A program made the position numbers and the translations under genes. A stretch of 64,000 nucleotides of DNA from Actinomycetota bacterium. GTDB lineage: Bacteria; Actinomycetota; Actinomycetes; Nanopelagicales; Nanopelagicaceae. The notes under the pieces are model-generated. The model searched no databases and was not told where the DNA came from. It was given only the letters and a program-made list of their open reading frames with translations. Where the stretch lies: NCBI GenBank assembly GCA_014377015.1, contig JACMQL010000046.1:124001-188000 (forward strand). The letters are read 5' to 3'. Each line of letters begins with the position of its first letter. The first letter of the stretch is position 1. Shown here one piece after another: positions 55,639 to 64,000 of this stretch.

Positions 55639-57374
55639 ACGCCCCTCGTTACCAAATCACGATAGTTAGCGGAATTTTCCAGGAGGTCGGCGTGTTTTCC
55701 TTGCGCGAAGACTTTGCCCTCAAGTAGCACCACTACGCGATCTGCTTTATCTAGTATTAAAGGTGAGTTAGAAATGATGACAGTCGTCCTTCCCTTTCGA
55801 ATCTCGGCAAGCCGCGTAGCGATACGAGCTTCTGTGTGGGCATCGACTGCACTTGTTGGATCATCCAAAATTGCGATCGGCGCATCCACAAAAAGCGTCC
55901 GAGCCAGCGCCAGGCGCTGTCTTTGCCCGCCACTTAGAGTGCGTCCACGTTCTACTACTTCTGCGCTAAGCCCTTCGCCGTCGAGGGAATCGAGAATGTC
56001 TTGCGCCGAAGCCGCCAACATCGCTTCTTCGATTGAAATTCTTCCAGAGTGCTTCACTTCGAAGATGGAACCAATCGTCCCGGAAAGAATTGAGGGTTCC
56101 TTCTCTTGCACGAATATCGTGCGTCGCACAGCGCTACGTGTGAATGTTGTTAACGGAAGAGTTCCAAGCGTCACTGCATCAGCGTTCACGTAGCCGCCGA
56201 GCCTATCGCAAAGATCATCTGCAATCAGCGGACTTTCACTCACAATAACGAGTAACTCGCCATGTCGGATTTCTACCTCCGATTCATCATCGCGAAGGAT
56301 TGCGTTTGGATTTGGGGCTTCGTTAGTACCCCAGCGATTAACTGGCTGGATGTGCAGCAAATGAAGGATTCGGCGTGCAGAAACTACTGCAGAAGTGATT
56401 CTCTGCGCGGATTCGATGATCACTCGAATCGGAAGCACAAGAAATGCGCTGTACCCATAAAAAGCGAGCAGCTCTCCAATCTTCATTTTTTCATCAAGCA
56501 CTAGATTGCCACCAAAAAAAATCACGACGAGTACCAGTGCCCCTGGCAGAACAATCTGAAGTGCTTGTAAAAGTGATCGCATCCGGGCCGTACGCACTGC
56601 GGCCACTCTTACTTCTTGCGAGGCATCTTTAAAACGGGCAACAAATGCCTCTTCGCCGCCAATTCCGCGCAAGACGCGCAAGCCTGCCACTGTGTCAGCA
56701 GCAAGATTGGTTGCTGTGCTCAATTTTTTTCGTTGTTCGGCTTCACGATCCTGTAGCGGCTTAATGATCGGGGCGATCCCCAAACTCATCAGCGGAACTG
56801 CGATTACAACGACAATTCCAATTGAGGGCGCTGAACTGATAAGAAGAATTGAAACGTAAATGAAGGAGACAATCGCGCCGATTAGGCGTGGAATATTGTC
56901 ATACCCACGTGCCATACGCTCAACATCGTTGTTGTTTACTGAAACGACTTCACCAGTTGACACTAGACGAGGAAGGTCGGCGCCGAGCTCCGAGGCCTTC
57001 CGAGAAATTATCTGTTTGAGGCGAGTGGCGGCAATAATCCAACTTCCGACTGCGCGTCGATGGCGCATGACGCCAGCAAAAGCTTGGACGATTCCCAGCA
57101 GGATTACCAGCAGGGCCCCACGGGTCACAGCGTCTCGATCACCGTCGGCAATCGCTTGCACGCCTCGACCCAGCAGTCCTGGAATGAGGGCAAGACAGAT
57201 CGTCCCAATAATTCCAAAAAAGGATCCTGTCATGATTATTCTGAGTTGGTTCTTGCCGATCCAGAACAAGAGGGCTCGCACGCTGGTGGCCCGGGGTGAA
57301 CCAGGGTCGTAAAAAGGAACGTGATCGAATGGTGTTTTCGAGCCACGTTGTTTAACCTGCGACGGCGTGTTCAT
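55635..57374 (-). CDS. ABC exporter half with degenerate ATP site
   Basis: This 579-residue partner has an exporter membrane domain and an ATPase domain whose Walker A is absent (SESPLIADDL in its place). The Walker B Glu is Asp505 (ILDDPTS) and the H-loop is SNSP instead of a His. Its signature LSGGQ at 480-484 is intact, so it completes the working site of the other subunit but cannot make its own. It starts 41 bases after the NhaA stop. The substrate is unknown. Confidence 0.93.
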   Translation of the reverse strand: MNTPSQVKQRGSKTPFDHVPFYDPGSPRATSVRALLFWIGKNQLRIIMTGSFFGIIGTICLALIPGLLGRGVQAIADGDRDAVTRGALLVILLGIVQAFAGVMRHRRAVGSWIIAATRLKQIISRKASELGADLPRLVSTGEVVSVNNNDVERMARGYDNIPRLIGAIVSFIYVSILLISSAPSIGIVVVIAVPLMSLGIAPIIKPLQDREAEQRKKLSTATNLAADTVAGLRVLRGIGGEEAFVARFKDASQEVRVAAVRTARMRSLLQALQIVLPGALVLVVIFFGGNLVLDEKMKIGELLAFYGYSAFLVLPIRVIIESAQRITSAVVSARRILHLLHIQPVNRWGTNEAPNPNAILRDDESEVEIRHGELLVIVSESPLIADDLCDRLGGYVNADAVTLGTLPLTTFTRSAVRRTIFVQEKEPSILSGTIGSIFEVKHSGRISIEEAMLAASAQDILDSLDGEGLSAEVVERGRTLSGGQRQRLALARTLFVDAPIAILDDPTSAVDAHTEARIATRLAEIRKGRTTVIISNSPLILDKADRVVVLLEGKVFAQGKHADLLENSANYRDLVTRGV

Positions 57375-57415
57375 AACCTAGGAATGGTACTCGCTCTTCG
57401 CAGCCCCGCGTATCG

Positions 57416-58417
57416 CTAATCCTGTGCGCTGGAATATTTTCGAAGAATTGAAAGTCCGATTAAAGCGGAAATGAAAGCAGACACAATTAGCCCGAGTTTT
57501 ATGCCATTCAACACTTCGCCTCCGGCAAAAGCTAAATCCGCGATGAAAAGTGAAACTGTTAGCCCCATACCGGCAAGAGCGGCCGCTCCGGAGATCTCTT
57601 TGAAGGTAAGCGAGTTCGGCAATTGTGCAATTCCAATTCGGACTGATATCCAAGCGAAGAGAGTAATCCCAACCAACTTTCCAACCACACGGGAAATAAT
57701 AATTCCGTACGTGACAGGTGATGTGATCAGATCCGGTAGGGAATTGAAATCAATTCGAAGTCCAACATTTGCAAGCGCAAAAAGAGGAATGACTACAAAA
57801 GTAGCCCAAGGATGTATGGCTTGAATGAGAGCATCGAGTGAAATAGTTTTCCCCGTAGGAATTATCCATGCCAGCACGATTGCGCCAATCGTGGCAGCGA
57901 TTTTTATAAAACTAAGTCCATCCGAATAAAAAATTGCTAACACGATTATAGATCCGAGGTCATCTGCAATTGCCAAGGTGAGTAAGAAGATCTTCAACGA
58001 AGTATCGATACGCGAACCTAACAGAGCTAATGCTCCGAGTGCCAAGGCGATATCGGTCGGCATAGGAACTGCCCAGCCATTCGCTCCGCTACGCCCGGCG
58101 TTGAAAAGCAAGTAGATCAAGGCTGGGGTAACCATTCCACCAAGTGCAGCGATCACGGGCAAGGCCGCAGCTTTGCGATTTTGAAACTCTCCCTGAACAA
58201 ATTCGCGCCTTATTTCCAATCCCACGAGAAAGAAGAAGATGCTCATCAAGCCTTCGTTGATAAAGCCGTGTGCGGGTTTAAGAAAATTTTCATATTGATG
58301 GCTAAAGGGGGAGTTAGCCATGATCAACGCAAAGGACGCAGCAATGACAAGTACGAAACCGCCGGCACTTTCGAGGGCGAAAAATCGACGCAACGCATTC
58401 GTTATAAGTCCGCTCAT
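57416..58417 (-). CDS. nhaA: NhaA sodium/proton antiporter, short form
   Basis: This 333-residue antiporter exchanges Na+ for H+ at the membrane. The essential Asp pair is D152/D153 (AIADDLGSI) and the conserved GLMSIFFFLVGLEIRREFVQGE is present. Compared with E. coli NhaA, the stretch between NSPFSHQYENFL and FINEGLM is about 15 residues shorter, so the beta-hairpin that joins the E. coli dimer is missing, and the Asp of WINDGLM is Glu55. The ABC exporter pair follows. Confidence 0.9.
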   Translation of the reverse strand: MSGLITNALRRFFALESAGGFVLVIAASFALIMANSPFSHQYENFLKPAHGFINEGLMSIFFFLVGLEIRREFVQGEFQNRKAAALPVIAALGGMVTPALIYLLFNAGRSGANGWAVPMPTDIALALGALALLGSRIDTSLKIFLLTLAIADDLGSIIVLAIFYSDGLSFIKIAATIGAIVLAWIIPTGKTISLDALIQAIHPWATFVVIPLFALANVGLRIDFNSLPDLITSPVTYGIIISRVVGKLVGITLFAWISVRIGIAQLPNSLTFKEISGAAALAGMGLTVSLFIADLAFAGGEVLNGIKLGLIVSAFISALIGLSILRKYSSAQD

Positions 58418-58462
58418 GGCGCAAGGCTATAACAAATCAAAAATTCACCGCCTTGCAGCACG

Positions 58463-59713
58463 ATGATAAGTTATGGTTTCGTAATGCCAGAACCCAAGCA
58501 TTCGCCATTACAAAGATTGAAAAAGGCTGCAATCCCCGCAGATCCAGCGCTACGCGTGCTGAGTTTGGCCACTCTTATCAATACTTTTGGCAACGGGCTC
58601 TTCATGACGATCGAAGTTCTGTATTTCACACTTCATGTTGGACTTTCTGCCGCAAGTGTGGCCCTCGGCTTGGGGGTAGCAGGAGGAGTTTCCATGCTCT
58701 TCTCTGTACCAGCCGGGCACTTGGCGGATCGTTACGGACCACGCGATATCGCTTCCTTCGCATACATCATGGAAGGATTACTGCTTATTGGTTTCATCTT
58801 CGTGAATTCTTTTATGCCATTCTTGATTCTTTCCGTCTTGATTGGTGCAATAGGGGCTGTCGGCCAAACGTTGCGAATGGCCACAATTGCAAGTTTTGGC
58901 GTAGGTGAAGAGCGAGTCCGAATTCGCGCCTACACTCGTGCTGTAACAAATCTTGGAATCGCGATGGGTACTGTATTAGCGGGAATTGCTCTTGCAGTAA
59001 ATACGAATACCTCTTACAACACGATGTTAATAATTGATGCGACCACCTACATCGTGACCGCATTTGTGTGGCGTCGTCTTCCGTATGTTGCACCCACGGT
59101 TTCCAAGGGCGAACCATTTAGTTTTGTAGCACTCAAGGACAAAAAGTTTATGGGGGCTACTTTCCTGAATGGAGTGATGTCTTTGCATTTTGTATTGCAG
59201 AATGTAGCGATTCCATTATGGGTAGTTAACGAAACAAACGCGCCTCGATGGTGGATCGCAGTGATACTTCTCGTCAATACGGTTGCGGTGATTCTTTTTC
59301 AAGTTCGAGCAAGCCGAGGTGCCGGGGATATTCAAAATGGAGCGCGTAAATTTGAAAGAGCCGGCTTCTACGTCGCAATTTCATGCATTTTGTACGCCCT
59401 TTCGGCGGGGGTTTCAACAATTGCCGCTTGCATACTCCTCGTTGCTGCCATGGGCGTTCACGTTGCGGGCGAATTGGTTGGGTCAGTTGGATCCTGGAGC
59501 ATTGGGTTTGGAATGGCAGACCCTAAATATCAAGGTCAATACCAGGGCGCTTATTCACTTGGCTGGGGAATAGGCGGCACCTTTGGGCCCACCATTGTGA
59601 CCGCTCTTGCAATCACAATGGGACGTGTTGGGTGGCTGATTCTTGCCGGAATTTTTATTGTTACAGGCATGCTCATGCGGCGCCTTGTAAGCACCTCGGA
59701 GCAGCGCAGTTGA
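58463..59713 (+). CDS. MFS transporter
   Basis: This 416-residue protein has about twelve hydrophobic spans and the MFS loop motif PAGHLADRYGPRDIAS. It is probably an efflux protein (MDR-type). The start is uncertain: ATG at 58463 or at 58484 (MPEPKHSP); neither has a strong ribosome site. It is divergent from nhaA across 45 bases. Confidence 0.88.
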   Translation: MISYGFVMPEPKHSPLQRLKKAAIPADPALRVLSLATLINTFGNGLFMTIEVLYFTLHVGLSAASVALGLGVAGGVSMLFSVPAGHLADRYGPRDIASFAYIMEGLLLIGFIFVNSFMPFLILSVLIGAIGAVGQTLRMATIASFGVGEERVRIRAYTRAVTNLGIAMGTVLAGIALAVNTNTSYNTMLIIDATTYIVTAFVWRRLPYVAPTVSKGEPFSFVALKDKKFMGATFLNGVMSLHFVLQNVAIPLWVVNETNAPRWWIAVILLVNTVAVILFQVRASRGAGDIQNGARKFERAGFYVAISCILYALSAGVSTIAACILLVAAMGVHVAGELVGSVGSWSIGFGMADPKYQGQYQGAYSLGWGIGGTFGPTIVTALAITMGRVGWLILAGIFIVTGMLMRRLVSTSEQRS

Positions 59714-59721
59714 GCTAATTC

Positions 59722-60348
59722 TTAGGCAGCCCTAACACGTGCCGCCTGCTTGGCCGCGGAGATTGATGCAGTTTTCGAATCGGCGAAAGCTTCCATTCCT
59801 GGAGCGATTCCCGCCAAAGTGTACTCGGCAACGATAATTTCAATATCGTCCGAACCAAGGACGGAAGCAATGTGCTTTAGGAATCCCGTGGTGTGGTCCC
59901 ATCCTTCTCGTGGTGAACCTGCGGCATAAGAGGAACCCTGAGCTACAACGAAAGTTATTTTCTTGCCGATGAGGCCCTTTGCGCGATTTGAATCTAGCGT
60001 CCCTTTGAGAATAATCTGATCGAAGTAGGCCTTCAGTACTGAGGGCACTGACCAGTTCCACATGGGAGTAGCGATGACTATCTCGTCTGCTTGCTTAATC
60101 TCTTCAATTAGTTCAAGTCGGTAAGCCAATTTGGACTTCATGCCCTCGGTTCGCTGATCTTCGGGAGTGAAAGCTGCTCGTAAGGATTCTTCGTCCAAAT
60201 GGGGGGAAGGATTAAGTGCCAGGTCACGAAGCACTACGGTGCCACCTGTGTTATGTGACCTCCACGAAGTTACAAACTCTGCCGATACAGATCGGGAAAC
60301 GGAATGCGATCCAGATGGACTGACTTCTATATGCAATAACGATGGCAC
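59722..60348 (-). CDS. azoR: FMN-dependent NADH-azoreductase
   Basis: This 208-residue flavodoxin-fold protein has the FMN phosphate loop SPSGSHSVSRSVSAEF and the TPMWNWSVPSVLKAYFDQII motif of AzoR quinone reductases. It reduces quinones and azo compounds with NADH. The gene stands alone and converges with the MFS gene. Confidence 0.9.
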   Translation of the reverse strand: MPSLLHIEVSPSGSHSVSRSVSAEFVTSWRSHNTGGTVVLRDLALNPSPHLDEESLRAAFTPEDQRTEGMKSKLAYRLELIEEIKQADEIVIATPMWNWSVPSVLKAYFDQIILKGTLDSNRAKGLIGKKITFVVAQGSSYAAGSPREGWDHTTGFLKHIASVLGSDDIEIIVAEYTLAGIAPGMEAFADSKTASISAAKQAARVRAA

Positions 60349-60436
60349 GGGGTGCTCCTTTAAGTGATTGAATCTTCAACTATCTTAACAGGGGCATTTC
60401 TCCATTTATTCCCGTCGCCTTGGGAGGTTTTTGGCG

Positions 60437-60910
60437 TTACCCGCCAACCGGTGGCTGCGAGGACCAGGGAAAGTCAATCCATTGATTGGTCTGCTTCCAC
60501 GCGTAGTCGGGCTTTATCAGGCTGTGCGGTTTTTCGTATAGAACCGCGCTTCGCGCTTCGGCCACATGCCCCGCGCAAAAGTTTTTTACTAACTCCAAGG
60601 TTGCCCCAGTGTCTGCCACGTCGTCGGCGATCAGGACTTTTGCGCCAGCCAGATCAATCCGGTTAGGAACGGGAGGGAGTACGACGGGCATCGGCAATCT
60701 CTCGTTCACACCCACATAAAATTCAACGCTCATGGTGAAGGTGTTTTTTACCCCTAAGGCGTAACCCAGCGCCCCGCCAATGAGCAATCCACCGCGAGCA
60801 ATGCACAAAATAAGGTCGGGTTTGTAGCCGTCAGCCACGATCAGTTGCCCTAATTCGCGTATCGCCAAGCCGAATTTGGAGTAACTCAAGTTTTCGCGCT
60901 CGGTTGCCAT
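60437..60910 (-). CDS. Purine-type phosphoribosyltransferase
   Basis: This 157-residue type I phosphoribosyltransferase has the PRPP-binding motif VLIADDVADTGATL and the N-terminal ICIARGG-like phosphate site (LCIARGGLLIGG). It ends FPWSSQPP. It resembles xanthine/hypoxanthine/guanine phosphoribosyltransferases of the Gpt type and would salvage a purine base. Confidence 0.87.
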   Translation of the reverse strand: MATERENLSYSKFGLAIRELGQLIVADGYKPDLILCIARGGLLIGGALGYALGVKNTFTMSVEFYVGVNERLPMPVVLPPVPNRIDLAGAKVLIADDVADTGATLELVKNFCAGHVAEARSAVLYEKPHSLIKPDYAWKQTNQWIDFPWSSQPPVGG

Positions 60911-60974
60911 CGCCCTACGGTAGCGATAACTGTGGCAATTCTTGCGTTTTCGCGCTCAGATTCACCGAAAATCC

Positions 60975-61002
60975 TTGACTGGTCACGGTAGCCGAGTAGA
61001 GT
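60975..61002 (+). promoter_or_regulatory. Candidate promoter upstream of the first sensor-LuxR gene
   Basis: TTGACT (60975-60980) and TAGAGT (60997-61002) with a 16-base spacer resemble sigma-70 -35 and -10 boxes, about 150 bases before the GTG start. A small GGGTACCC palindrome (61047-61054) lies in the leader. Confidence 0.4.
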
Positions 61003-61155
61003 AAGTTTTCACAGGAAACTACACAAGCGTAATTTATTATGGGGGAGGGTACCCAACATGCAAGTTAAATGAAGATGGCAAAAGTCAGTTTTCGTGAACG
61101 ATCTACCTAAGGATCTCACATCTGCGTGAGACCGAGATCAGAAGAGAGGCGTAGC

Positions 61156-61878
61156 GTGGAAGGTCATTCAGCTCTAAGGCGTCTCCTGGAATTTCAACGA
61201 ACAAACGGGGGATCCATGCAACCCCTGTTAAATTTTATAGCAGAGGACACGCTTAAAGCCTTTTCGCCCATCAATTTATTTATCTCAGTTGTACGAGCCA
61301 ATGGTGCGATCTTCATTCCTTTTGCTTTCGGACATAATTCTCATATTCCGGGAGAAGCTCCCGAGACATTTCTCGATGAACACACTCCTGCTTTTGACGC
61401 TTATAGAAATGGCAAGATCGTAGAAGGCGGAAGTGTCCGCGAGTATCCATTCTACGTCCCCGGAAATGTTCCCTTGCTTTTCCCTGATGGTTTCGAATCT
61501 TCCTGGGTATTTCCAGTACCCAATTACGGGGCAATCCACATGTTTTGCTCTGCGCGATTACCACGTAATGAGTCGGTAGAAAATTTTCTTTGGAGCGTCG
61601 GCGAAATCGTGTCAATTAGCTTTACTGCGGGCGACCACGGAGTAAATTTCGAAGTTGATCTAAACGATCCTGAGCCTTTGGTATTATTGCCCCTGACGCC
61701 TCGCCAATGGGCAATAAAGGACGCAATGTTGCGCGGGCTAACTAACGGAGCGATTGCGCGCGAAATGAATTTTAGTGAATCACTGATTCGACACGAAACC
61801 ATTCGAATCTACAGCAAACTAGGCATCAATGGTCGCAAGGAATTGTTGTCGTTAGAAGTGGAGAACAGAGAAGCCTAA
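61156..61878 (+). CDS. Sensor-LuxR transcriptional regulator (paralog A)
   Basis: This protein (240 residues from the GTG at 61156, GAGAGG ribosome site) has a N-terminal domain of about 170 residues without known motifs but with a GAF-like pattern, and a C-terminal LuxR HTH (LTPRQWAIKDAMLRGLTNGAIAREMNFSESLIRHETIRIYSKLGI). It is a paralog of the protein at 62739-63494: both have a FPxGFxSSxxxPVP motif and VGxIxSxS before the HTH. A longer GTG start at 61126 is less likely. Confidence 0.85.
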   Translation: MEGHSALRRLLEFQRTNGGSMQPLLNFIAEDTLKAFSPINLFISVVRANGAIFIPFAFGHNSHIPGEAPETFLDEHTPAFDAYRNGKIVEGGSVREYPFYVPGNVPLLFPDGFESSWVFPVPNYGAIHMFCSARLPRNESVENFLWSVGEIVSISFTAGDHGVNFEVDLNDPEPLVLLPLTPRQWAIKDAMLRGLTNGAIAREMNFSESLIRHETIRIYSKLGINGRKELLSLEVENREA

Positions 61879-61889
61879 GTCCGAATCAA

Positions 61890-62516
61890 CTACAGACGAC
61901 TAAGTCTTTCGGAATCCTGCATCATAGTTTGGGCTGATGTTGGCGCGGCATAACTAATTGTGGTTACCTCACTGGAAGCGTTCTGACGAATCGTCAGTGT
62001 CAACATTGATGATGCGTGGTAGCTCAATAGATCTCCCTTTGCATTCATAGCACGTGTTTCAGAATCAGCCATTAGTGGACGAGGATTTCTGTCAAACACT
62101 GCTTCACTTTCAAATGCTGAAACAATAATTAGCGGTTGGCGCAGTTCGTCGAGTATTTGCTGGGATTGGTAGTAGCCGACTCTCAGAACGCCAGGGGTCA
62201 CACAATTGGTGGTGTAAGTCAGTCCTGAAATCGGACCCAACCAATAGCGAGTGTGTCCTACGTGCATTGGAAGGGGGACGTGACCCTTCAATTTGTCAAC
62301 GGAAAGTTGAACTCCGCCGGCGTGTTCTAACATGGAGGTTTGGCGAGACAATCCAAATGAGGGCAAAATATTTCCGTTAACCGCCACCGCGGCTGTAATA
62401 ACTAGAAGAGTGGATATACCCACGAGCCAAATTTTCCGAAATGTACTTTCTCTAACGAATCGTGAGCTTGATATCTCCCCGTGATTCGTAGCAAATTTTA
62501 CAATCTCTCCGTTCAT
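61890..62516 (-). CDS. Membrane-anchored protein of unknown function
   Basis: This 208-residue protein has a short cytoplasmic N-terminus, one membrane span (about residues 29-48, IWLVGISTLLVITAAVAVNG), and a 160-residue external domain rich in Ser, Thr and hydrophobic strands (for example SGLTYTTNCVTPGVLRVGYY). No enzyme motif was recognised. It lies between two paralogous sensor-LuxR regulators, facing the second across a divergent region. Confidence 0.65.
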   Translation of the reverse strand: MNGEIVKFATNHGEISSSRFVRESTFRKIWLVGISTLLVITAAVAVNGNILPSFGLSRQTSMLEHAGGVQLSVDKLKGHVPLPMHVGHTRYWLGPISGLTYTTNCVTPGVLRVGYYQSQQILDELRQPLIIVSAFESEAVFDRNPRPLMADSETRAMNAKGDLLSYHASSMLTLTIRQNASSEVTTISYAAPTSAQTMMQDSERLSRL

Positions 62517-62738
62517 GATCTTGACCTTCTCTGGACATTGCTTAGGTTGTCCGCAAGCAAAAATAGCCCCTTAAGTCACGATCAGTCATAATTTCTGAGG
62601 GGAGGACACTCATTAGCTTTCCAGTCCGAGAAATTCTTGGAGATTGAAGGTGATTTTGCCCACAAAAGCCTTAGATTGTTAAGTAAATTACCGCCATATA
62701 CCTAAAAGCGGTCATAGTCAGTCATACAGGGAGTCGAA
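62517..62738. promoter_or_regulatory. Divergent control region of the unknown protein and paralog B
   Basis: These 222 AT-rich bases serve two divergent genes. They contain two copies of the octamer CAGTCATA about 130 bases apart, near 62585 and 62717, and a CCCCT...AGGGG inverted repeat near 62570-62602. No gene is visible. Confidence 0.5.
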
Positions 62739-63494
62739 ATGGACGATTTGCTAACTCACGAAGTGTCGATGTTACGTCGAATTGAAAGTTTGGCGTATTT
62801 CTTAAGGGAACGCCCACGATCGGTGGATTCCATCCTCGATCACCTATGGGCAAACACTTTTTACGGTCAATCTGCATTCGGACACATACTCCATGCAATC
62901 CAAAATGATGGGTCCCTGTCGATGCCTGCTAAGTGTGGATTTAAAGTTTGGCCGACGGAAAAGTTTCCGAAGTTAGACGTTACAACCGATACCAAACTCA
63001 ACCGATCACTTCGAACTGGCGAGGTTGTTTCATGTGGCTCTTTTGAATCTTTTTCTTTTGCGGGCCCTGATTATCTTACTGATCTCTTTCCGAATGGGTT
63101 CGGATCCTCAATCGCTTGGCCAGTTCCAGGAACCGGATCAATTCTTACTTTCTTTTATGATGAAGTTGAATTAACCCCAGAATTAACTCTATTTCTAAAG
63201 ACGGTGGGAAATATTATTTCCTTATCACTTCAGAATTCCCCAGATGCAAATGTAGTCAAGCCAGCTGATCATCTTGACCATCCCGTAACACAATTTACTT
63301 TAACTTCCCGCCAATGGAACATTCTTAAGTCAGTGAGAAAGGGCAAGACGAATCCAGAGATTGCAGAAAATTTGGGCTATAGCGAATCGCTAGTGCGCCA
63401 AGAAACCATGAAGATTTATAGAAAACTGAGAATTGAAGGGCGCAAGGAACTTCTCGATTTGCCGGACGAGAAGTTTCCCTTTATTTTTGAATGA
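62739..63494 (+). CDS. Sensor-LuxR transcriptional regulator (paralog B)
   Basis: This 251-residue protein has the same layout as paralog A: an N-terminal domain of about 180 residues with the LFPNGFGSSIAWPVPGTGSI motif, and a C-terminal LuxR HTH (LTSRQWNILKSVRKGKTNPEIAENLGYSESLVRQETMKIYRKLRI). The gene looks more AT-rich than the neighbouring housekeeping region. ATG with a GGGAG site. Confidence 0.87.
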   Translation: MDDLLTHEVSMLRRIESLAYFLRERPRSVDSILDHLWANTFYGQSAFGHILHAIQNDGSLSMPAKCGFKVWPTEKFPKLDVTTDTKLNRSLRTGEVVSCGSFESFSFAGPDYLTDLFPNGFGSSIAWPVPGTGSILTFFYDEVELTPELTLFLKTVGNIISLSLQNSPDANVVKPADHLDHPVTQFTLTSRQWNILKSVRKGKTNPEIAENLGYSESLVRQETMKIYRKLRIEGRKELLDLPDEKFPFIFE

Positions 63495-63495
63495 T

Positions 63496-63747
63496 TTAAA
63501 TTGTGTCGCTTTTTGTTTCCGCTTTAGTGCTTTTTCCGCCAGCCCCTGAATCAAAGGCCGTATTTGTCGTGACAGTAGTGGAACGTTTCTTGAAAGAACT
63601 GAAAAGAGAGATCAAAAAGACCAGTGCCCCTCCACCCATAAACAGGTATCCGATCACGTTTTGATCGACCCACTTGACGTCGAAATTGAGTGCATAGCTG
63701 ATGATTGCCCCGACGATAAATAAAAATATTCCGCTGCCAATACCCAT
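63496..63747 (-). CDS. DUF6458-family two-span membrane protein
   Basis: This protein (83 residues from the ATG at 63747) begins MGIGSGIFLFIVGAIISYAL, with NFDVKWVDQNVIGYLFMGGG following. This matches the actinobacterial DUF6458 membrane family: two spans and a Ser/Lys-rich cytoplasmic tail. Longer upstream starts lack a good ribosome site and family likeness. Function unknown. Confidence 0.8.
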   Translation of the reverse strand: MGIGSGIFLFIVGAIISYALNFDVKWVDQNVIGYLFMGGGALVFLISLFSSFKKRSTTVTTNTAFDSGAGGKSTKAETKSDTI

Positions 63748-63920
63748 GATCGAATCCATCCATTTGTAAATCTCGAATATCAATATCATGCGCAACGATC
63801 GCGTCCCAGATTGATATTTAGGTCGTTTCCACCATACACAAACCACCTGAACTTGAAGCGGTATCGAGCGCTAAGGACCAGTCAAGGATGTGCGGAATTT
63901 GAATCTCAATTGAGCGTACC

Positions 63921-63954
63921 AACCAAACCCACCTTCTTAATTGGGGGTTTGGTT
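63921..63954. terminator. Inverted repeat near the right edge
   Basis: AACCAAACCC (63921-63930) and GGGTTTGGTT (63945-63954) form a 10-base perfect stem with a 14-base loop. It may be a terminator for a gene beyond the window or an operator; there is no clear T-run. Confidence 0.45.
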
Positions 63955-64000
63955 TGAATAACCATTAGAGGTCGAAGTACAGGTGACCGATAGCCAATTG

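Noticed and set aside
61069-61110. Possible 13-residue leader peptide (ATG to TAA) upstream of paralog A
   Set aside because: A frame this short is expected by chance; there is no sign of regulated codons or an attenuator hairpin after it.
1-64000. tRNA, rRNA, insertion sequences, prophage or integrase
   Set aside because: I read the intergenic gaps and found no tRNA/rRNA-like sequence, transposase, integrase or long terminal repeats.

Overview
This window is a dense, chromosomal stretch of an actinobacterium (Actinomycetota). The evidence is its gene order. The run recA-recX-miaB-miaA-dapF-hflX, then DUF4193, DUF3093, dut, DUF3159, two TrkA/Ceo proteins, a TRAM-domain RNA methyltransferase, dxs, an RNase D/HRDC protein, DUF3000 and a RibD-like reductase follows the order known from Mycobacterium and Streptomyces. 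A second conserved block holds an NlpC/P60 hydrolase, a PimB'-like mannosyltransferase, a FadD-type synthetase, an SRPBCC protein, glucokinase and PlsC. The SOS box in front of recA is of the Gram-positive/actinobacterial type. Very short gaps, many 4-base start/stop overlaps, convergent overlaps and moderate G+C by eye suggest a streamlined genome, perhaps a freshwater Nanopelagicales-like (acI) organism. That placement is an inference. No rRNA, tRNA, insertion sequence, prophage or CRISPR array was seen.

Region 1 (1-7.7 kb, all minus strand): an alpha-glucoside utilisation operon with a ROK repressor, two sugar ABC permeases, a substrate-binding protein, a short GH15-like glucoamylase and a GH31 alpha-glucosidase/xylosidase that runs off the left edge. 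No ATPase is encoded, so a shared MsiK-type ATPase is presumed elsewhere. An inverted repeat over the ROK promoter is a likely operator, and a strong hairpin separates the binding-protein gene from the hydrolase genes.

Region 2 (7.7-31.6 kb): DNA repair (recA, recX), tRNA modification (miaB, miaA), lysine/peptidoglycan precursor synthesis (dapF), ribosome GTPase hflX, nucleotide hygiene (dut), potassium uptake control (trkA pair), aconitase, isoprenoid precursor synthesis (dxs), a fatty-acid beta-oxidation pair (fadB-like and fadA), an iron permease, RNase D-like exonuclease and a DMT permease. Palindromes sit in front of aconitase, the thiolase and the iron permease.

Region 3 (31.6-46.5 kb): cell envelope and lipid genes (NlpC/P60, PimB'-like, FadD, PlsC), a small two-component pair, glucokinase, a Gfo/Idh/MocA oxidoreductase, a degenerate membrane-anchored alpha/beta hydrolase, a stand-alone Cas4/RecB-like nuclease, MFS and LysE exporters, and a PadR regulator coupled to inositol-3-phosphate synthase, closed by a strong bidirectional terminator.

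Region 4 (46.5-64 kb) is more accessory: a lone LuxR-type HTH protein; a catabolic cluster with 2-keto-3-deoxy-sugar-acid kinase, KDPG-type aldolase, semialdehyde dehydrogenase, two SDRs, an enoyl-CoA hydratase and a SulP permease without a STAS domain; an asymmetric heterodimeric ABC exporter next to an NhaA antiporter that lacks the beta-hairpin; an MFS permease; an azoreductase; a phosphoribosyltransferase; and two paralogous sensor-LuxR regulators flanking an unknown membrane-anchored protein. This last module is the best candidate for something undescribed.
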